A DNA stretch of 64,000 nucleotides from Dyella dinghuensis. GTDB lineage: Bacteria; Pseudomonadota; Gammaproteobacteria; Xanthomonadales; Rhodanobacteraceae. Shown here piece by piece: positions 30,052 through 38,673 of the stretch. How positions within the stretch are numbered: position 1 is the stretch's first letter; each line of letters opens with the position of its first letter. The stretch is from contig NZ_RYZR01000005.1 of assembly GCF_003977615.1 (NCBI RefSeq), positions 124,001 to 188,000 on the forward strand, given 5' to 3'. The position numbers and the translations under genes were made by a program. Under the pieces are notes generated by a model, which had not been told where the DNA came from, did not search any database, and saw only the letters and a list, made by a program, of their open reading frames with translations.

Positions 30052-30474
30052 ATGCCGCGCGCCGACTTTTACCTGATCGCCAAGCCTCGCTTCAGCGAAC
30101 AGCCGCTGCTGCTCGTGTGCGAACTCGCACGCAAGGCGTACGCAGCCCAACAGCCCACGTTGATTTTGACGCGCGACTTCGCGCAAGCCGAAGCGTTGGA
30201 CGAACTGCTGTGGTCGTTCGACGACGACACGTTCATTCCGCACCAGCTCGCGGGTGACGACGATGACGAGCACACCGCCGTGCTGATCGTGCCGCCTGGT
30301 GTTGAACCGCCCGCGCGCGCCATGACGATCAATCTGCGCGAACAATGTCCGCAAAGCTATGGCGATCGCATCCTGGAAGTCGTCGCCGCCGATCCTGCCG
30401 AACGTGACGGTTCACGCACACGCTGGCGCGAATATCAGCGACTGGGCTTTGAGCTGAACAAATTCGACATGTGA
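30052..30474 (+). CDS. holC: DNA polymerase III chi subunit
   Basis: 140 residues. ADFYLIAKPRFSEQPLLLVCELARKAYAAQQPTLILTRD at the start, then LDELLWSFDDDTFIPHQL and the C-terminal RWREYQRLGFELNKFDM are the HolC pattern. Chi binds SSB and tethers the clamp loader to single-stranded DNA. The pepA-holC order is typical and is often followed by valS; here valS is absent and a convergent sensor kinase follows at 26 bp. Confidence 0.92.
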   Translation: MPRADFYLIAKPRFSEQPLLLVCELARKAYAAQQPTLILTRDFAQAEALDELLWSFDDDTFIPHQLAGDDDDEHTAVLIVPPGVEPPARAMTINLREQCPQSYGDRILEVVAADPAERDGSRTRWREYQRLGFELNKFDM

Positions 30475-30500
30475 GGGTGCGAACCCTCACCGTTACCGCT

Positions 30501-33500
30501 TCAAGCGGTTTTCGCTTCGGACGGCTTTGTTTCAGAACGCAACGCACGCGATGACAACGCGGCCATCAACGCTGTCGACAACTGCGCTCCGGTAAGCGGT
30601 TTGCGCAGAAACCCATCGATGCCGACCTGATGTCCGCGCGCCACTTCTTCGGCGCGCGTACGTGTGCTTATGGCGATAATCAGCACGTGCTCGCCAGCCC
30701 GCTCGCCCTGGCGTATGAGTTGCGCTACCTGGAATCCATCGATACCCGGCAAATCCAGATCGAGCAAAATCGCATCGCTGGATTCATGCGCCAACTCTGC
30801 CAACGCATTCAGGCCGTTGTTCGCGCAACGTACACGGTGCCCTTGATGTTCGAGGATGCCGCCGATGGCCGTCGCCGCGGTAGGATCGCCTTCGACCAGC
30901 AAAACATCCAGTGTTCGATCATTGCATTGCGAAGCGCGTTCCATCATGGGTGCACGCGTCGTCTGCTGCGCGACGAGCAACGGCAGACGAACATGAAACG
31001 TACTGCCCTGACCGAGCGCCGACTCCAACATGAGATGGCCGCCCATCAGGCTGACCAATTCATTGCAGATCGCGAGGCCAAGACCGCTGCCAACGCTGCG
31101 CTGCGGCCCCTCATCCTGTTCGAAGCGCCGGAAAAGTCGCTCGCGGCTGGTTTCCGGAATGCCCGGACCGGTGTCACTCACATCCATCTGCAGCTCGCCG
31201 TCCACCCATCCGAGATGAATGTCGATGCGACCTTGCTCGGTGAATTTCACGGCGTTGTTGAGCAGGTTGAACAACACTTGCCGGATGCGCAAACCGTCAC
31301 CGATCAGTGACGCGGGCACATTCTCGTCAACGACCGCTTCAAGCATCAGCCCCTTGGCCTGCGCCGCGCCACGCTGCAAACGCACGACATCCTGCACCAC
31401 CGGCCGCACATCAAATGCGGCCGATTCCAGAATCAGTTTTCCCGCTTCGATACGTGCCATATCCAGCGCATCGTTCAAGAGTTTGAGCAAGACGTTGCTG
31501 GCGCGCTGCATCGCTTCGGTATATTCGCGCTGCGTGTCGCTCAACGGCGTGGCGAGCAGCAATTCGGCCATGCCGATCACACCTGTCATGGGCGTGCGAA
31601 TCTCGTGACTGAGCGTGGCCAGAAACTGACTCTTGGCCGCGCTGGCCTGTTCGGCGATCTGATGCCGCTGTTCGGCAAGTTGCATTTCATGCTTGTGCGA
31701 CAGACGGCGTCGCCACGCGAGCAACACCAGATACCCCACAGCAATCACCAGCAACGCATAAATCAACCATGCCCACCAGCGCAACCATGGTGGTGACTGC
31801 ACGTGAATCTTGAGCGGCGCGCTCAACTGCACCCACGCGCCTTCGGCACCGCGCGCCATCACGTCCAACGTGTAGTCGCCGCTGCCAAGACCAGAAAATT
31901 CGCGTTCGCCGTGGTAGTCGCGAGCAACCCATGACGTGTCCAGACCGTTCAGACGAAACCTGTACTGATTGCGCTCCGGATCGATATACGAAAAGAGCCG
32001 CGTCTGAATGTGCAGCTGGCTATCGCGCCAATCGATGCGCAACGGTTGCACACCTAACGGCAACGATTGCTCGACACCCTTGTTGTTCAGCACCGTGACT
32101 TGCGTCATCGACAACACCGACGAAGGCGGCTTGGCATCGACGATATCCGGATCAAAACCCGCAACGCCACCACCAGTGGCGGCGTAGAGATAACCGTTGG
32201 GCAGCAATGCGTAACCGCGCGAGAACTCGCTGTTGGCCAGACCGTTCTGCAGGCCCATTTTGTGGAAGGTGCCTTTGACGATGTTGAATCGCCACAAACC
32301 GTTGCGGCTGAAAATCCACACGCGCTGCATGCAATCCATATCCACATCGACCGCTTCCAGCGACGCCGGCCAACCATGCGCCGCATCGACGGAACGATCC
32401 AGCACCAGGCCCTGACCTTGCGCGTGGTAGTGATACAAACCGTCAGCGGTAGCGATCCAGATACCCGTGCGATCAAAATCGAATGCATCGATCGATTGAC
32501 CCACAGGCACGCCCGGCACCATCTCGAAACGGTTCTTCGCGGGATTGAAGCGCATCAGGCCGCCATCGCTGCCGTACCAGAACATGCCTTTGTACAAAAT
32601 CAGCTCGCTACCCCACATGACCTTGTCATTGGGTTTGTCCATCGCCACCGGTTGAACCACCAGCGTGTCCGGATCGATGCGGTACAGACCTTGCCCGAAT
32701 GTGCGCGCATACATCTGGCCGTCGGGACCTGGCTCGACCTCGAGCGGATTCTTGAGGTACTGCGCATCCTGATCCACCTGATCGAGCTGACCATGCACAT
32801 AGTCGTAGCGATACAGTGCACCCTGCACAGCGATCCATAGATGCTGCTTGGCGTCTTCGGTCATGCCGAGCACATCGCCGTCGCCGTTCAAGCCGCTGAG
32901 GATGTGCTCGATCTTGCCGGTGATCGGATCGAGTCGATCGATACGCCCCTTGCGCTCGCCGACCCACACATGACGTCCGTCGCGTCCGCGCGCCATGGTC
33001 GTCGCCATGGAGTCGCGAAGACTGTTGGGGTCTTCGGGAATGTGCGTAAAACGGCTGAAGCTGCTCCAGCCCGGCGCGAGATAACCCACACCGCCGTCGA
33101 TGGTGGTCACCCACAATCCGCCTTCGCGATCGATCAACGTCTGCCAGATCCAGCTGCCGGGCAAGTCGCCAAAAAGCAGCGGTTGATCCATGACCGCCGT
33201 CACCGGCGCGCCCGGACGCATCTGCAGGTACATGCCGCGCTGCGTACCGATCCATAGATGTCCGGCCGCATCGCGCGTACTCGTCATCACATTGGTGTTG
33301 GGAATGACGGATGCGCCAAAGGGACGCGCGACGTCATCGGCCCCTACCACCAGCAGTCCACGCACCGATGCGATGCGTACTTCATCGCCCTCGCCATTGA
33401 TGCGCCACGAATCCGTGGGCTGCGACGGTTCGAACATCTTGATGTGCGTAAAGCGGCCGTCCGCCTCGCGACGAAACACACCGCGATAGGCGCCTACCCA

Positions 33501-34142
33501 CAATCGTCCTTTCGGATCGACGTAAAGCGCGCCCACCTGACCGAAATCCTCCGGTGTGGGGCCCAACAGTGGATTGACCACGTGCTCGAAGCCGTGGCCG
33601 TCCGCCAGCATGCGATCGAGCCCCTTGTCGGTGCCCGTCCAGACGGTTCCGTCCGGGGTCTGGGCGATCGCCCACACATGATCGCTGGTCAGGCTCTTCG
33701 GGTCGGCGGGATTGTGTCCCCAGTGGGTAAATCGGCTGGTCGTGGGATCGTAATGGTTGAGCGCCGCGTCCAGACTGGCCGCCCAGATGCTGCCGTCCCG
33801 ATCGACGATCAGCGCCGAAATCTGATTGTTGTAGAGCGAGGTGGGATCGTTCTCGATGTGCCGGAAAATCTGGAAATGCACACCGTCAAATTCGGCAATA
33901 CCGCTTTTGGTGCCGAACCACATGGAGCCATCGTGCCCTTGGGCAACGGCGTAGACACCGGAGCTGGGCAGTCCATCGTCCGCGCCGTAGCGGCGGAACT
34001 GCGGTGTCGGCAAGGGCGCGAATTCGGCGGTGTGCTCGGCCGCGTAGGTCGACGCTGCGGATGCCGGCTGCGGGGCAGACGCTGACGCGCCAGGTGCAGA
34101 CGCGCCCAACATGAAGGCCAGCCCCAACATAAAAACCGACAC
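30501..34142 (-). CDS. Two-component-propeller hybrid sensor histidine kinase with receiver
   Basis: 1213 residues from a GTG placed 5 bp after GAGGGGG; the frame extends to 34193 without a better site. Signal/anchor near the start, then a long periplasmic part with Reg_prop blades (QGHDGSMWFGTKSGIAEFDG, DRDGSIWAASLD, DPKGRLWVGAYRGVFR and others), a Y_Y_Y-type domain (about 690-780, NQYRFRLNGLDTSW), one membrane helix (about 785-808), HisKA (FLATLSHEIRTPM, His near 848), HATPase (NLLNNAVKFTEQG) and a C-terminal receiver with Asp near 1130 in AILLDLDLPGID. No DNA-binding domain, so output is by phosphotransfer. Related to polysaccharide-sensing Bacteroidetes-type HTCS but lacking their AraC tail. 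Ligand unknown. Confidence 0.9.
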   Translation of the reverse strand: MSVFMLGLAFMLGASAPGASASAPQPASAASTYAAEHTAEFAPLPTPQFRRYGADDGLPSSGVYAVAQGHDGSMWFGTKSGIAEFDGVHFQIFRHIENDPTSLYNNQISALIVDRDGSIWAASLDAALNHYDPTTSRFTHWGHNPADPKSLTSDHVWAIAQTPDGTVWTGTDKGLDRMLADGHGFEHVVNPLLGPTPEDFGQVGALYVDPKGRLWVGAYRGVFRREADGRFTHIKMFEPSQPTDSWRINGEGDEVRIASVRGLLVVGADDVARPFGASVIPNTNVMTSTRDAAGHLWIGTQRGMYLQMRPGAPVTAVMDQPLLFGDLPGSWIWQTLIDREGGLWVTTIDGGVGYLAPGWSSFSRFTHIPEDPNSLRDSMATTMARGRDGRHVWVGERKGRIDRLDPITGKIEHILSGLNGDGDVLGMTEDAKQHLWIAVQGALYRYDYVHGQLDQVDQDAQYLKNPLEVEPGPDGQMYARTFGQGLYRIDPDTLVVQPVAMDKPNDKVMWGSELILYKGMFWYGSDGGLMRFNPAKNRFEMVPGVPVGQSIDAFDFDRTGIWIATADGLYHYHAQGQGLVLDRSVDAAHGWPASLEAVDVDMDCMQRVWIFSRNGLWRFNIVKGTFHKMGLQNGLANSEFSRGYALLPNGYLYAATGGGVAGFDPDIVDAKPPSSVLSMTQVTVLNNKGVEQSLPLGVQPLRIDWRDSQLHIQTRLFSYIDPERNQYRFRLNGLDTSWVARDYHGEREFSGLGSGDYTLDVMARGAEGAWVQLSAPLKIHVQSPPWLRWWAWLIYALLVIAVGYLVLLAWRRRLSHKHEMQLAEQRHQIAEQASAAKSQFLATLSHEIRTPMTGVIGMAELLLATPLSDTQREYTEAMQRASNVLLKLLNDALDMARIEAGKLILESAAFDVRPVVQDVVRLQRGAAQAKGLMLEAVVDENVPASLIGDGLRIRQVLFNLLNNAVKFTEQGRIDIHLGWVDGELQMDVSDTGPGIPETSRERLFRRFEQDEGPQRSVGSGLGLAICNELVSLMGGHLMLESALGQGSTFHVRLPLLVAQQTTRAPMMERASQCNDRTLDVLLVEGDPTAATAIGGILEHQGHRVRCANNGLNALAELAHESSDAILLDLDLPGIDGFQVAQLIRQGERAGEHVLIIAISTRTRAEEVARGHQVGIDGFLRKPLTGAQLSTALMAALSSRALRSETKPSEAKTA

Positions 34143-34332
34143 GGTGGCCCCCTCAGGCACGTCAGGTGGGGCGTTCCCTACACGCACCCACACAAGGTTC
34201 GATCATGCCAAATCCCGGGCCTAACCGTATGTCCTTAACATGGCTACATTAGGGCAGATGTCGCGCAAACGGCAACAATCCGTTCTCCGTACTGCGGTGG
34301 AAGCGTTAACGCGTTTCGGCCAGACTCTCCGT

Positions 34333-34968
34333 ATGACGCGCCGCGCCCTCTTCCCCGCCTTGCAGTGGCTTGCCCTAACGCTATCTGTCGGTAGCCTGAC
34401 CGCGCCGTTGGCGGCCTGGGCCGCGCCAGAGAGCTATCACTACGATCCCGTGCATAGCCAGATCCTTTTCAGCATCGACCACGACGGCTTCTCCCGGCCG
34501 TTTGGACGGCTCCGCATGGCCCAAGGCTGGTTACGGTTCGATCAAGCCAACTGGTCGCAATCCAGCACCGAGCTGGATATCGACATGAACAGCCTGGACA
34601 TGGGAGATGGCGCATGGAATGCCGCGGTGTGCAAATCATCGTTGCTCGACTGCAAGCAATACGGCACCGCCCACTTTGTCAGCACGTCCGTGGAGCAGAA
34701 AGATGCAACCCACGGCGTCTTGCACGGCACTCTCACCTTGCACGGCGTGAGCAAGCCGATGGACATACCCTTTCGCGTCAACCGCGTCGGCAACACTATT
34801 TACGGCATGCACACCATCGCCGGATTTTCGGCCACGGCGTCGTTAGATCGCACAGATTTCGGCATCGCTGCCTTTTCCAACTCGATCGGTCACAACGTCG
34901 TTGTCTGGCTGGAACTTGAAGCGATTCGCGATAGTCAGACCCCGGCAACCAACAAGGAAAGCCCATGA
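34333..34968 (+). CDS. YceI family periplasmic protein (first copy)
   Basis: 211 residues from ATG 34333; signal peptide with FPALQWLALTLSVGSLTAPLAAWA. The YceI lipocalin-like barrel follows: ESYHYDPVHSQILFSIDHDGFSRPFGRL, TSTELDIDMNSLDMG-like STELDIDMNSLDMG, TLTLHGVSKPMDIPF and GFSATASLDRTDFGI. YceI proteins bind isoprenoids such as ubiquinone precursors in the periplasm. It overlaps the cytochrome b561 gene by 4 bp. A Cys pair (VCKSSLLDCKQYG) is specific to this copy. Confidence 0.9.
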   Translation: MTRRALFPALQWLALTLSVGSLTAPLAAWAAPESYHYDPVHSQILFSIDHDGFSRPFGRLRMAQGWLRFDQANWSQSSTELDIDMNSLDMGDGAWNAAVCKSSLLDCKQYGTAHFVSTSVEQKDATHGVLHGTLTLHGVSKPMDIPFRVNRVGNTIYGMHTIAGFSATASLDRTDFGIAAFSNSIGHNVVVWLELEAIRDSQTPATNKESP

Positions 34969-35546
34969 GCCTGCGCAATACGGAACATCATTGGGGGTCT
35001 GTCGCCAAGTTCTTCCATTGGCTCGTGGCGCTGGGAATTATCGTCAACGGCTTCTGGGGGCTGTTGATGACGGGCATGTCGCCGTCGATGAACAAGATCA
35101 ACGTCTACGCATTGCACAAATCGATTGGCCTGACCGTGCTTGCGCTGTTTTTTCTGCGCGTGGCGTGGCGCATGTTCGATCGCCCGCCGCGTGACGAACC
35201 CGCGCCGCGCTGGCAGCAGATTGCCGCACACATCACGCACGTACTGCTTTATGCATTCGTACTGGCGATGCCGTTGACGGGCTGGTGGTATAACTCGCTG
35301 CACGGTTATCCCCTGCAGTGGTTCAAGTTGTTCAATCTTCCTGCGCTGGCCGCGAAGAACGACGATCTGGCGCGCACTGCCCATGCGGTGCACGAGTATC
35401 TGTTTTATCTCTTGTTGCTGGTGCTGGTGGGACACATCGGCGCGGCGCTGAAACATCACGTCTTTGATCAGGACAACGTATTGCGGCGCATGCTTCCCTT
35501 TGGTCGCGTGCGCCAAAGCAAGACAACCGACGGAGAACTCCCATGA
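34965..35546 (+). CDS. Cytochrome b561 family protein
   Basis: 193 residues, four membrane helices. Heme b ligand candidates are His18 (KFFHWLV), His51 (ALHKSIG), His143 (AVHEYLF) and His157 (VGHIGAAL), the four-His pattern of the CybB family. It likely moves electrons between quinol and a periplasmic acceptor. It is sandwiched by overlapping stops and starts between two YceI genes, so a common quinone- or lipid-related redox role is inferred. Confidence 0.92.
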   Translation: MSLRNTEHHWGSVAKFFHWLVALGIIVNGFWGLLMTGMSPSMNKINVYALHKSIGLTVLALFFLRVAWRMFDRPPRDEPAPRWQQIAAHITHVLLYAFVLAMPLTGWWYNSLHGYPLQWFKLFNLPALAAKNDDLARTAHAVHEYLFYLLLLVLVGHIGAALKHHVFDQDNVLRRMLPFGRVRQSKTTDGELP

Positions 35547-36106
35547 TATTGCGCACCCCTTATCGATCGATCGCGTTGTTGTTCGCACTGGCGTTGCCTT
35601 GCATGGCGAACGCAGCCGACTACGCCGTGCAGCCAGCCGGTAGCACGCTCGGCTTCACCAGCAGTTTTCAGGGCAGCAGCTTCGATGGCCAGTTCGGCAA
35701 ATGGACGGCCGCCATCAGCTATGACCAGGCGAAACTCGCGGCGTCGAAATTCGACGTCACTGTTGATCTTTCGAGCGCCAAGACCGGCGACAGCGATCGC
35801 GACAGCGCGCTGCCCGGCCCTGATTTCTTCGACACCGCGAAAAATCCGCAGGCGCATTTCGTCACCACCAGCTTTCGCCAGCAAGGCAATCAGGTCATCG
35901 CCGTTGGCAATTTGACGCTACGTGGCGTCACCAAGCCGGTGAGCCTCAACGTAACGTTCAAGCCGCAAGGCAGCGGCGCGACGCTGGATGTCAGCGGGAC
36001 AGTAAATCGTCTCGACTTCGGCGTCGGCGGCGGTCAGTACAAGGACACGAATGTCATCGCGGGTGACGTGAAGATCACCGCACACCTGGTACTTACCGCA
36101 AAATAA
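35543..36106 (+). CDS. YceI family periplasmic protein (second copy)
   Basis: 187 residues; signal peptide ends at ANAADYAV. YceI barrel motifs: AGSTLGFTSSFQGSSFDGQFGKW, FDVTVDLSSAKTGDSDRDSAL, FFDTAKNPQAHFVTTSF, VGNLTLRGVTKPVSLNVTF. It overlaps the b561 gene by 4 bp. It is only distantly similar to the first copy, which suggests separate ligands or an old duplication rather than a recent one. It converges with the glutaredoxin gene (17-bp gap). Confidence 0.92.
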   Translation: MILRTPYRSIALLFALALPCMANAADYAVQPAGSTLGFTSSFQGSSFDGQFGKWTAAISYDQAKLAASKFDVTVDLSSAKTGDSDRDSALPGPDFFDTAKNPQAHFVTTSFRQQGNQVIAVGNLTLRGVTKPVSLNVTFKPQGSGATLDVSGTVNRLDFGVGGGQYKDTNVIAGDVKITAHLVLTAK

Positions 36107-36123
36107 TTCGCTGGCTTGCCGAT

Positions 36124-36357
36124 TCACGCTTGTTCGATGAAGCCGCGCACGGCGGTTTCATCGAACGGCCAATCCAGTTCGCGGCCATCGCGAACATCTC
36201 GCAAAACCGGCACACGCGTGCCGTAACGATCTTCCAGCTCCTGGCTATCGTCCACCCACACACTGTCGAAATCAGGCAGACGCGCCTGCGCCAGCACGGC
36301 CAGCGCCTGATCGCACAGGTGGCAGTAATCCCGTTGATAGAGGACGAATGAGGCCAT
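36124..36357 (-). CDS. Glutaredoxin-like protein (DUF836/Glrx family)
   Basis: 77 residues from ATG 36357. Thioredoxin-fold with C12-H-L-C15 in VLYQRDYCHLCDQAL, cis-Pro in YGTRVPVLRD and the glutathione-site WPFDETAVRGFI. Small cytosolic thiol-redox protein of the type often near the quinone or stress genes in Xanthomonadales. The longer frame to 36390 is possible but less likely. Its 5' side faces the nested inverted repeat and sdaA. Confidence 0.85.
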   Translation of the reverse strand: MASFVLYQRDYCHLCDQALAVLAQARLPDFDSVWVDDSQELEDRYGTRVPVLRDVRDGRELDWPFDETAVRGFIEQA

Positions 36358-36431
36358 ACGTAAGCGAATAGACTGCCGGAAACCGAACACACGCGTAGAA
36401 TAGCCAGTTCATCCACGTCATCGCAGTACAC

Positions 36432-36726
36432 TGGGGATGCTCTGATCAATTCTGCGTAGGTGGCATGATGTCCAGAAGGCTCTTAGAGTCCGTTGCGCGA
36501 CGCAGGGAAGACTGGCTGTCTTGGCAAGTCGCGCAACGGACTCTAAGAGCCTTCTGGACATCACCCCATCATTTTAAAATTTAATACGCTGGGGCCGGCT
36601 CTATCCGTTCGCATCCCTTCGGTCCATCGTCTCGACAGACAGCCAGTCTGCCTTCGCCGATGGTCCTGTGGGCTGCGGACGGATAGAGCCGGTGACACCT
36701 ACGCAGAATTGATCAGAGCATCCCCA
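36432..36726. repeat. 295-bp nested inverted repeat with cloverleaf layout
   Basis: Seen directly: an outer perfect 31-bp inverted repeat (36432-36462 with 36696-36726); 3 nt inside it on each side, a perfect 36-bp hairpin (36466-36501 with 36528-36563, 26-nt loop) and a matching imperfect 35-bp hairpin (36595-36629 with 36658-36692, 28-nt loop; the outer 14 bp perfect). Between them is an AT-rich 31-nt segment closed by CCCCA and TGGGG. The two long-hairpin loops carry complementary 13-mers AGACTGGCTGTCT (36509-36521) and AGACAGCCAGTCT (36637-36649), each able to form AGAC/GTCT mini-stems. The right outer arm ends on the A of the sdaA start codon. Could be a MITE-like element or a structured regulatory region. 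Confidence 0.9.
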
Positions 36727-38108
36727 TGGCTGTCAGCGCTTTCGATATTTTCAAGATCGGTATCGGCCCTTCGTCCTCGCACACCGTCGGACCTATGCGC
36801 GCCGCTGCGCGTTTTGCCGAACGCTGGCTGGAAGAAAAAGGTGTGCTTGGGCGCGTCGCGCGGGTACACGCTGAACTGTTTGGCTCGCTGGCGATGACTG
36901 GACGCGGCCACGGTACCGACAAAGCCGTACTGCTGGGCTTCGAAGGCGAATGGCCGGACAAGGTCGATCCGGATCACATTCCGGAAATTCTCAAGCGCGT
37001 GCGCACGACACATCGCCTGCGCGTCCTGGGCAAGCACGAGATCGACTTCGACGAAAAGCGCGACCTGGTTTTCAACAAGCGCCAGAAGCTGCCCTTTCAT
37101 ACCAACGGCATGCGTTTTTCCGCCTACGATGCCGACGGCAACGAGCTGGCCACGCGCGACTACTACTCGGTGGGTGGCGGCTTCGTCGTCAATCACGATG
37201 AAGCCGCCGAAGACCGCATCGTCGCCGACACCACCGAGCAGCCCTACCCCTTCGCTAGCGGCGAACAGTTGCTGGCGTTGTGCGAAACGCATCATCTGAC
37301 CATCGCCCAGCTGATGATGGAGAACGAGAAGGTCTGGCGTAGCGAGTCCGAAGTTCGCGACGGTTTGTTGAACATCTGGCGTGCGATGCAATCGTGCGTG
37401 GAACGCGGCCTTCGCTCGCCGGGCGTCTTGCCTGGCGGTTTAAAGGTAGCGCGCCGCGCGCCGGCCATGGCCGCCGAATTGCGCAATCAACCGGAAGCTG
37501 CCCTCAAGGATCCGCTGACGATTCTCGATTGGGTGAATCTGTACGCGCTGGCAGTCAATGAAGAAAATGCCGCAGGTGGCCGTGTGGTTACTGCGCCGAC
37601 CAATGGCGCGGCAGGCATCGTTCCGGCCGTGTTGAATTACTACTATCGCTTCTGCCCGAAAGCCGACGAGAACGGCGTCATCGATTTCCTGCTGACGGCG
37701 GCCGCGATCGGCATTCTCTACAAAGAGAACGCGTCGATCTCCGGTGCGGAAGTGGGTTGCCAGGGTGAAGTCGGCGTGGCGTGTTCAATGGCGGCTGGCG
37801 GCCTTACGGCGGCGCTCGGCGGAAGTGTGCTGCAGATCGAGAACGCCGCCGAAATCGGTATGGAACACAACCTCGGTTTGACATGCGACCCCATCGGCGG
37901 ACTCGTGCAGATTCCCTGCATCGAACGCAATGCGATGGGTTCGGTCAAAGCGATCAATGCCAGCCGTATGGCGTTGAAAAGCGACGGCAAACATCGCGTT
38001 TCGCTGGATAAGGTCATCAAGACAATGCGCGATACAGGGCGCGATATGAAGGACAAGTACAAAGAAACGTCGCGCGGCGGTCTTGCCGTGAACGTTATCG
38101 AGTGCTGA
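36726..38108 (+). CDS. sdaA: L-serine ammonia-lyase (single-chain, iron-sulfur)
   Basis: Converts serine to pyruvate and ammonia. 460 residues. Start [27 protein letters not shown] is the beta-domain signature; the alpha-domain carries [57 protein letters not shown] and [20 protein letters not shown], whose cysteines ligate the 4Fe-4S cluster. The ATG begins inside the outer arm of the nested repeat and lacks a strong Shine-Dalgarno (only GAG about 8 bp upstream), so expression may depend on that element. Confidence 0.96.
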   Translation: MAVSAFDIFKIGIGPSSSHTVGPMRAAARFAERWLEEKGVLGRVARVHAELFGSLAMTGRGHGTDKAVLLGFEGEWPDKVDPDHIPEILKRVRTTHRLRVLGKHEIDFDEKRDLVFNKRQKLPFHTNGMRFSAYDADGNELATRDYYSVGGGFVVNHDEAAEDRIVADTTEQPYPFASGEQLLALCETHHLTIAQLMMENEKVWRSESEVRDGLLNIWRAMQSCVERGLRSPGVLPGGLKVARRAPAMAAELRNQPEAALKDPLTILDWVNLYALAVNEENAAGGRVVTAPTNGAAGIVPAVLNYYYRFCPKADENGVIDFLLTAAAIGILYKENASISGAEVGCQGEVGVACSMAAGGLTAALGGSVLQIENAAEIGMEHNLGLTCDPIGGLVQIPCIERNAMGSVKAINASRMALKSDGKHRVSLDKVIKTMRDTGRDMKDKYKETSRGGLAVNVIEC

Positions 38109-38114
38109 AACCTA

Positions 38115-38247
38115 CCCCCTCCCAACCTCCCCCTGCTAGCAGGGGGAGGGGCATGTAGCGCCAAGAGTTAGGTTGATCGCGCCATCCTAAATCCTAAATC
38201 GACGCGACTGCTCCCTCCCCTGCTCACAGGGGAGGGTTGGGGTGGGG
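38115..38247. repeat. Paired palindromic extragenic repeat, family A
   Basis: Inverted units at 38115-38151 and 38213-38247 (CCTCCCC and GGGGAGG hairpins with CCCCTCCCAA / TTGGGGTGGGG tails). Here the tails point outward, opposite to the other family-A pairs. It starts 6 bp after the sdaA stop and ends exactly before the stop codon of the DUF559 gene. Its spacer is unrelated to the others. Confidence 0.8.
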
Positions 38248-38586
38248 TCAGGCTTCACCCAACTTCCTCAAGATTTCCTCAAGCACCGATTCTGTTCGCA
38301 ACAACACATCATCGTTCCAGAACCGAATCACCCGAAAACCGCATGCCTCTATGTCACGCGTGCGCGTTGCATCGTACTTACTCGCGTTGAGATGTTGGCC
38401 ACCGTCAAGCTCGATAACGAGACGCAGCGGTATGCAAACAAAATCCGCGATATATCCCGCAATCGGATATTGCCGGCGGAACTTGAATCCCGCGAGATTC
38501 TCTCGGCGTAAATATCGCCACAAGTGATTCTCGGCATCCGTTGCAGCAGAACGTAATGCTCGTGCGCGCTTCCATTTTTCGTGCAT
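38248..38586 (-). CDS. DUF559 protein, predicted PD-(D/E)XK endonuclease
   Basis: 112 residues. ALRSAATDAENHLWRYLRRENLAGFKFRRQYPIAGYIADFVC then LVIELDGGQH gives the Asp and ExD of a restriction-fold nuclease, as in Vsr-like DUF559 proteins; the end CGFRVIRFWNDDVLLRTESVLEEI is typical too. Biological role in this family is not established. The gene is bracketed by extragenic repeats on both sides (38115-38247 and 38623-38656). Confidence 0.88.
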   Translation of the reverse strand: MHEKWKRARALRSAATDAENHLWRYLRRENLAGFKFRRQYPIAGYIADFVCIPLRLVIELDGGQHLNASKYDATRTRDIEACGFRVIRFWNDDVLLRTESVLEEILRKLGEA

Positions 38587-38622
38587 AACCAGTCCGTGGT
38601 TTTGGAGAGAGCAAAAGATTTA

Positions 38623-38656
38623 CCCCTCCCAACCTCCCCCAGCTAGCAAGGGGAGG
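38623..38656. repeat. Single palindromic extragenic repeat unit, family A
   Basis: One unit with CCCCTCCCAACC followed by CTCCCC and GGGGAG arms around CAGCTAGCAA. It is unpaired, 36 bp upstream of the DUF559 start and 17 bp before the histidine kinase stop. Confidence 0.7.
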
Positions 38657-38673
38657 AGCAAACGACCGTCGGC

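Noticed and set aside
36432-36726. Retron msr-msd or integron attC interpretation of the nested repeat
   Set aside because: No reverse transcriptase or integrase gene is near, and attC core sites (GTTRRRY) are not present at the arms. Left open only as a MITE or regulatory structure.
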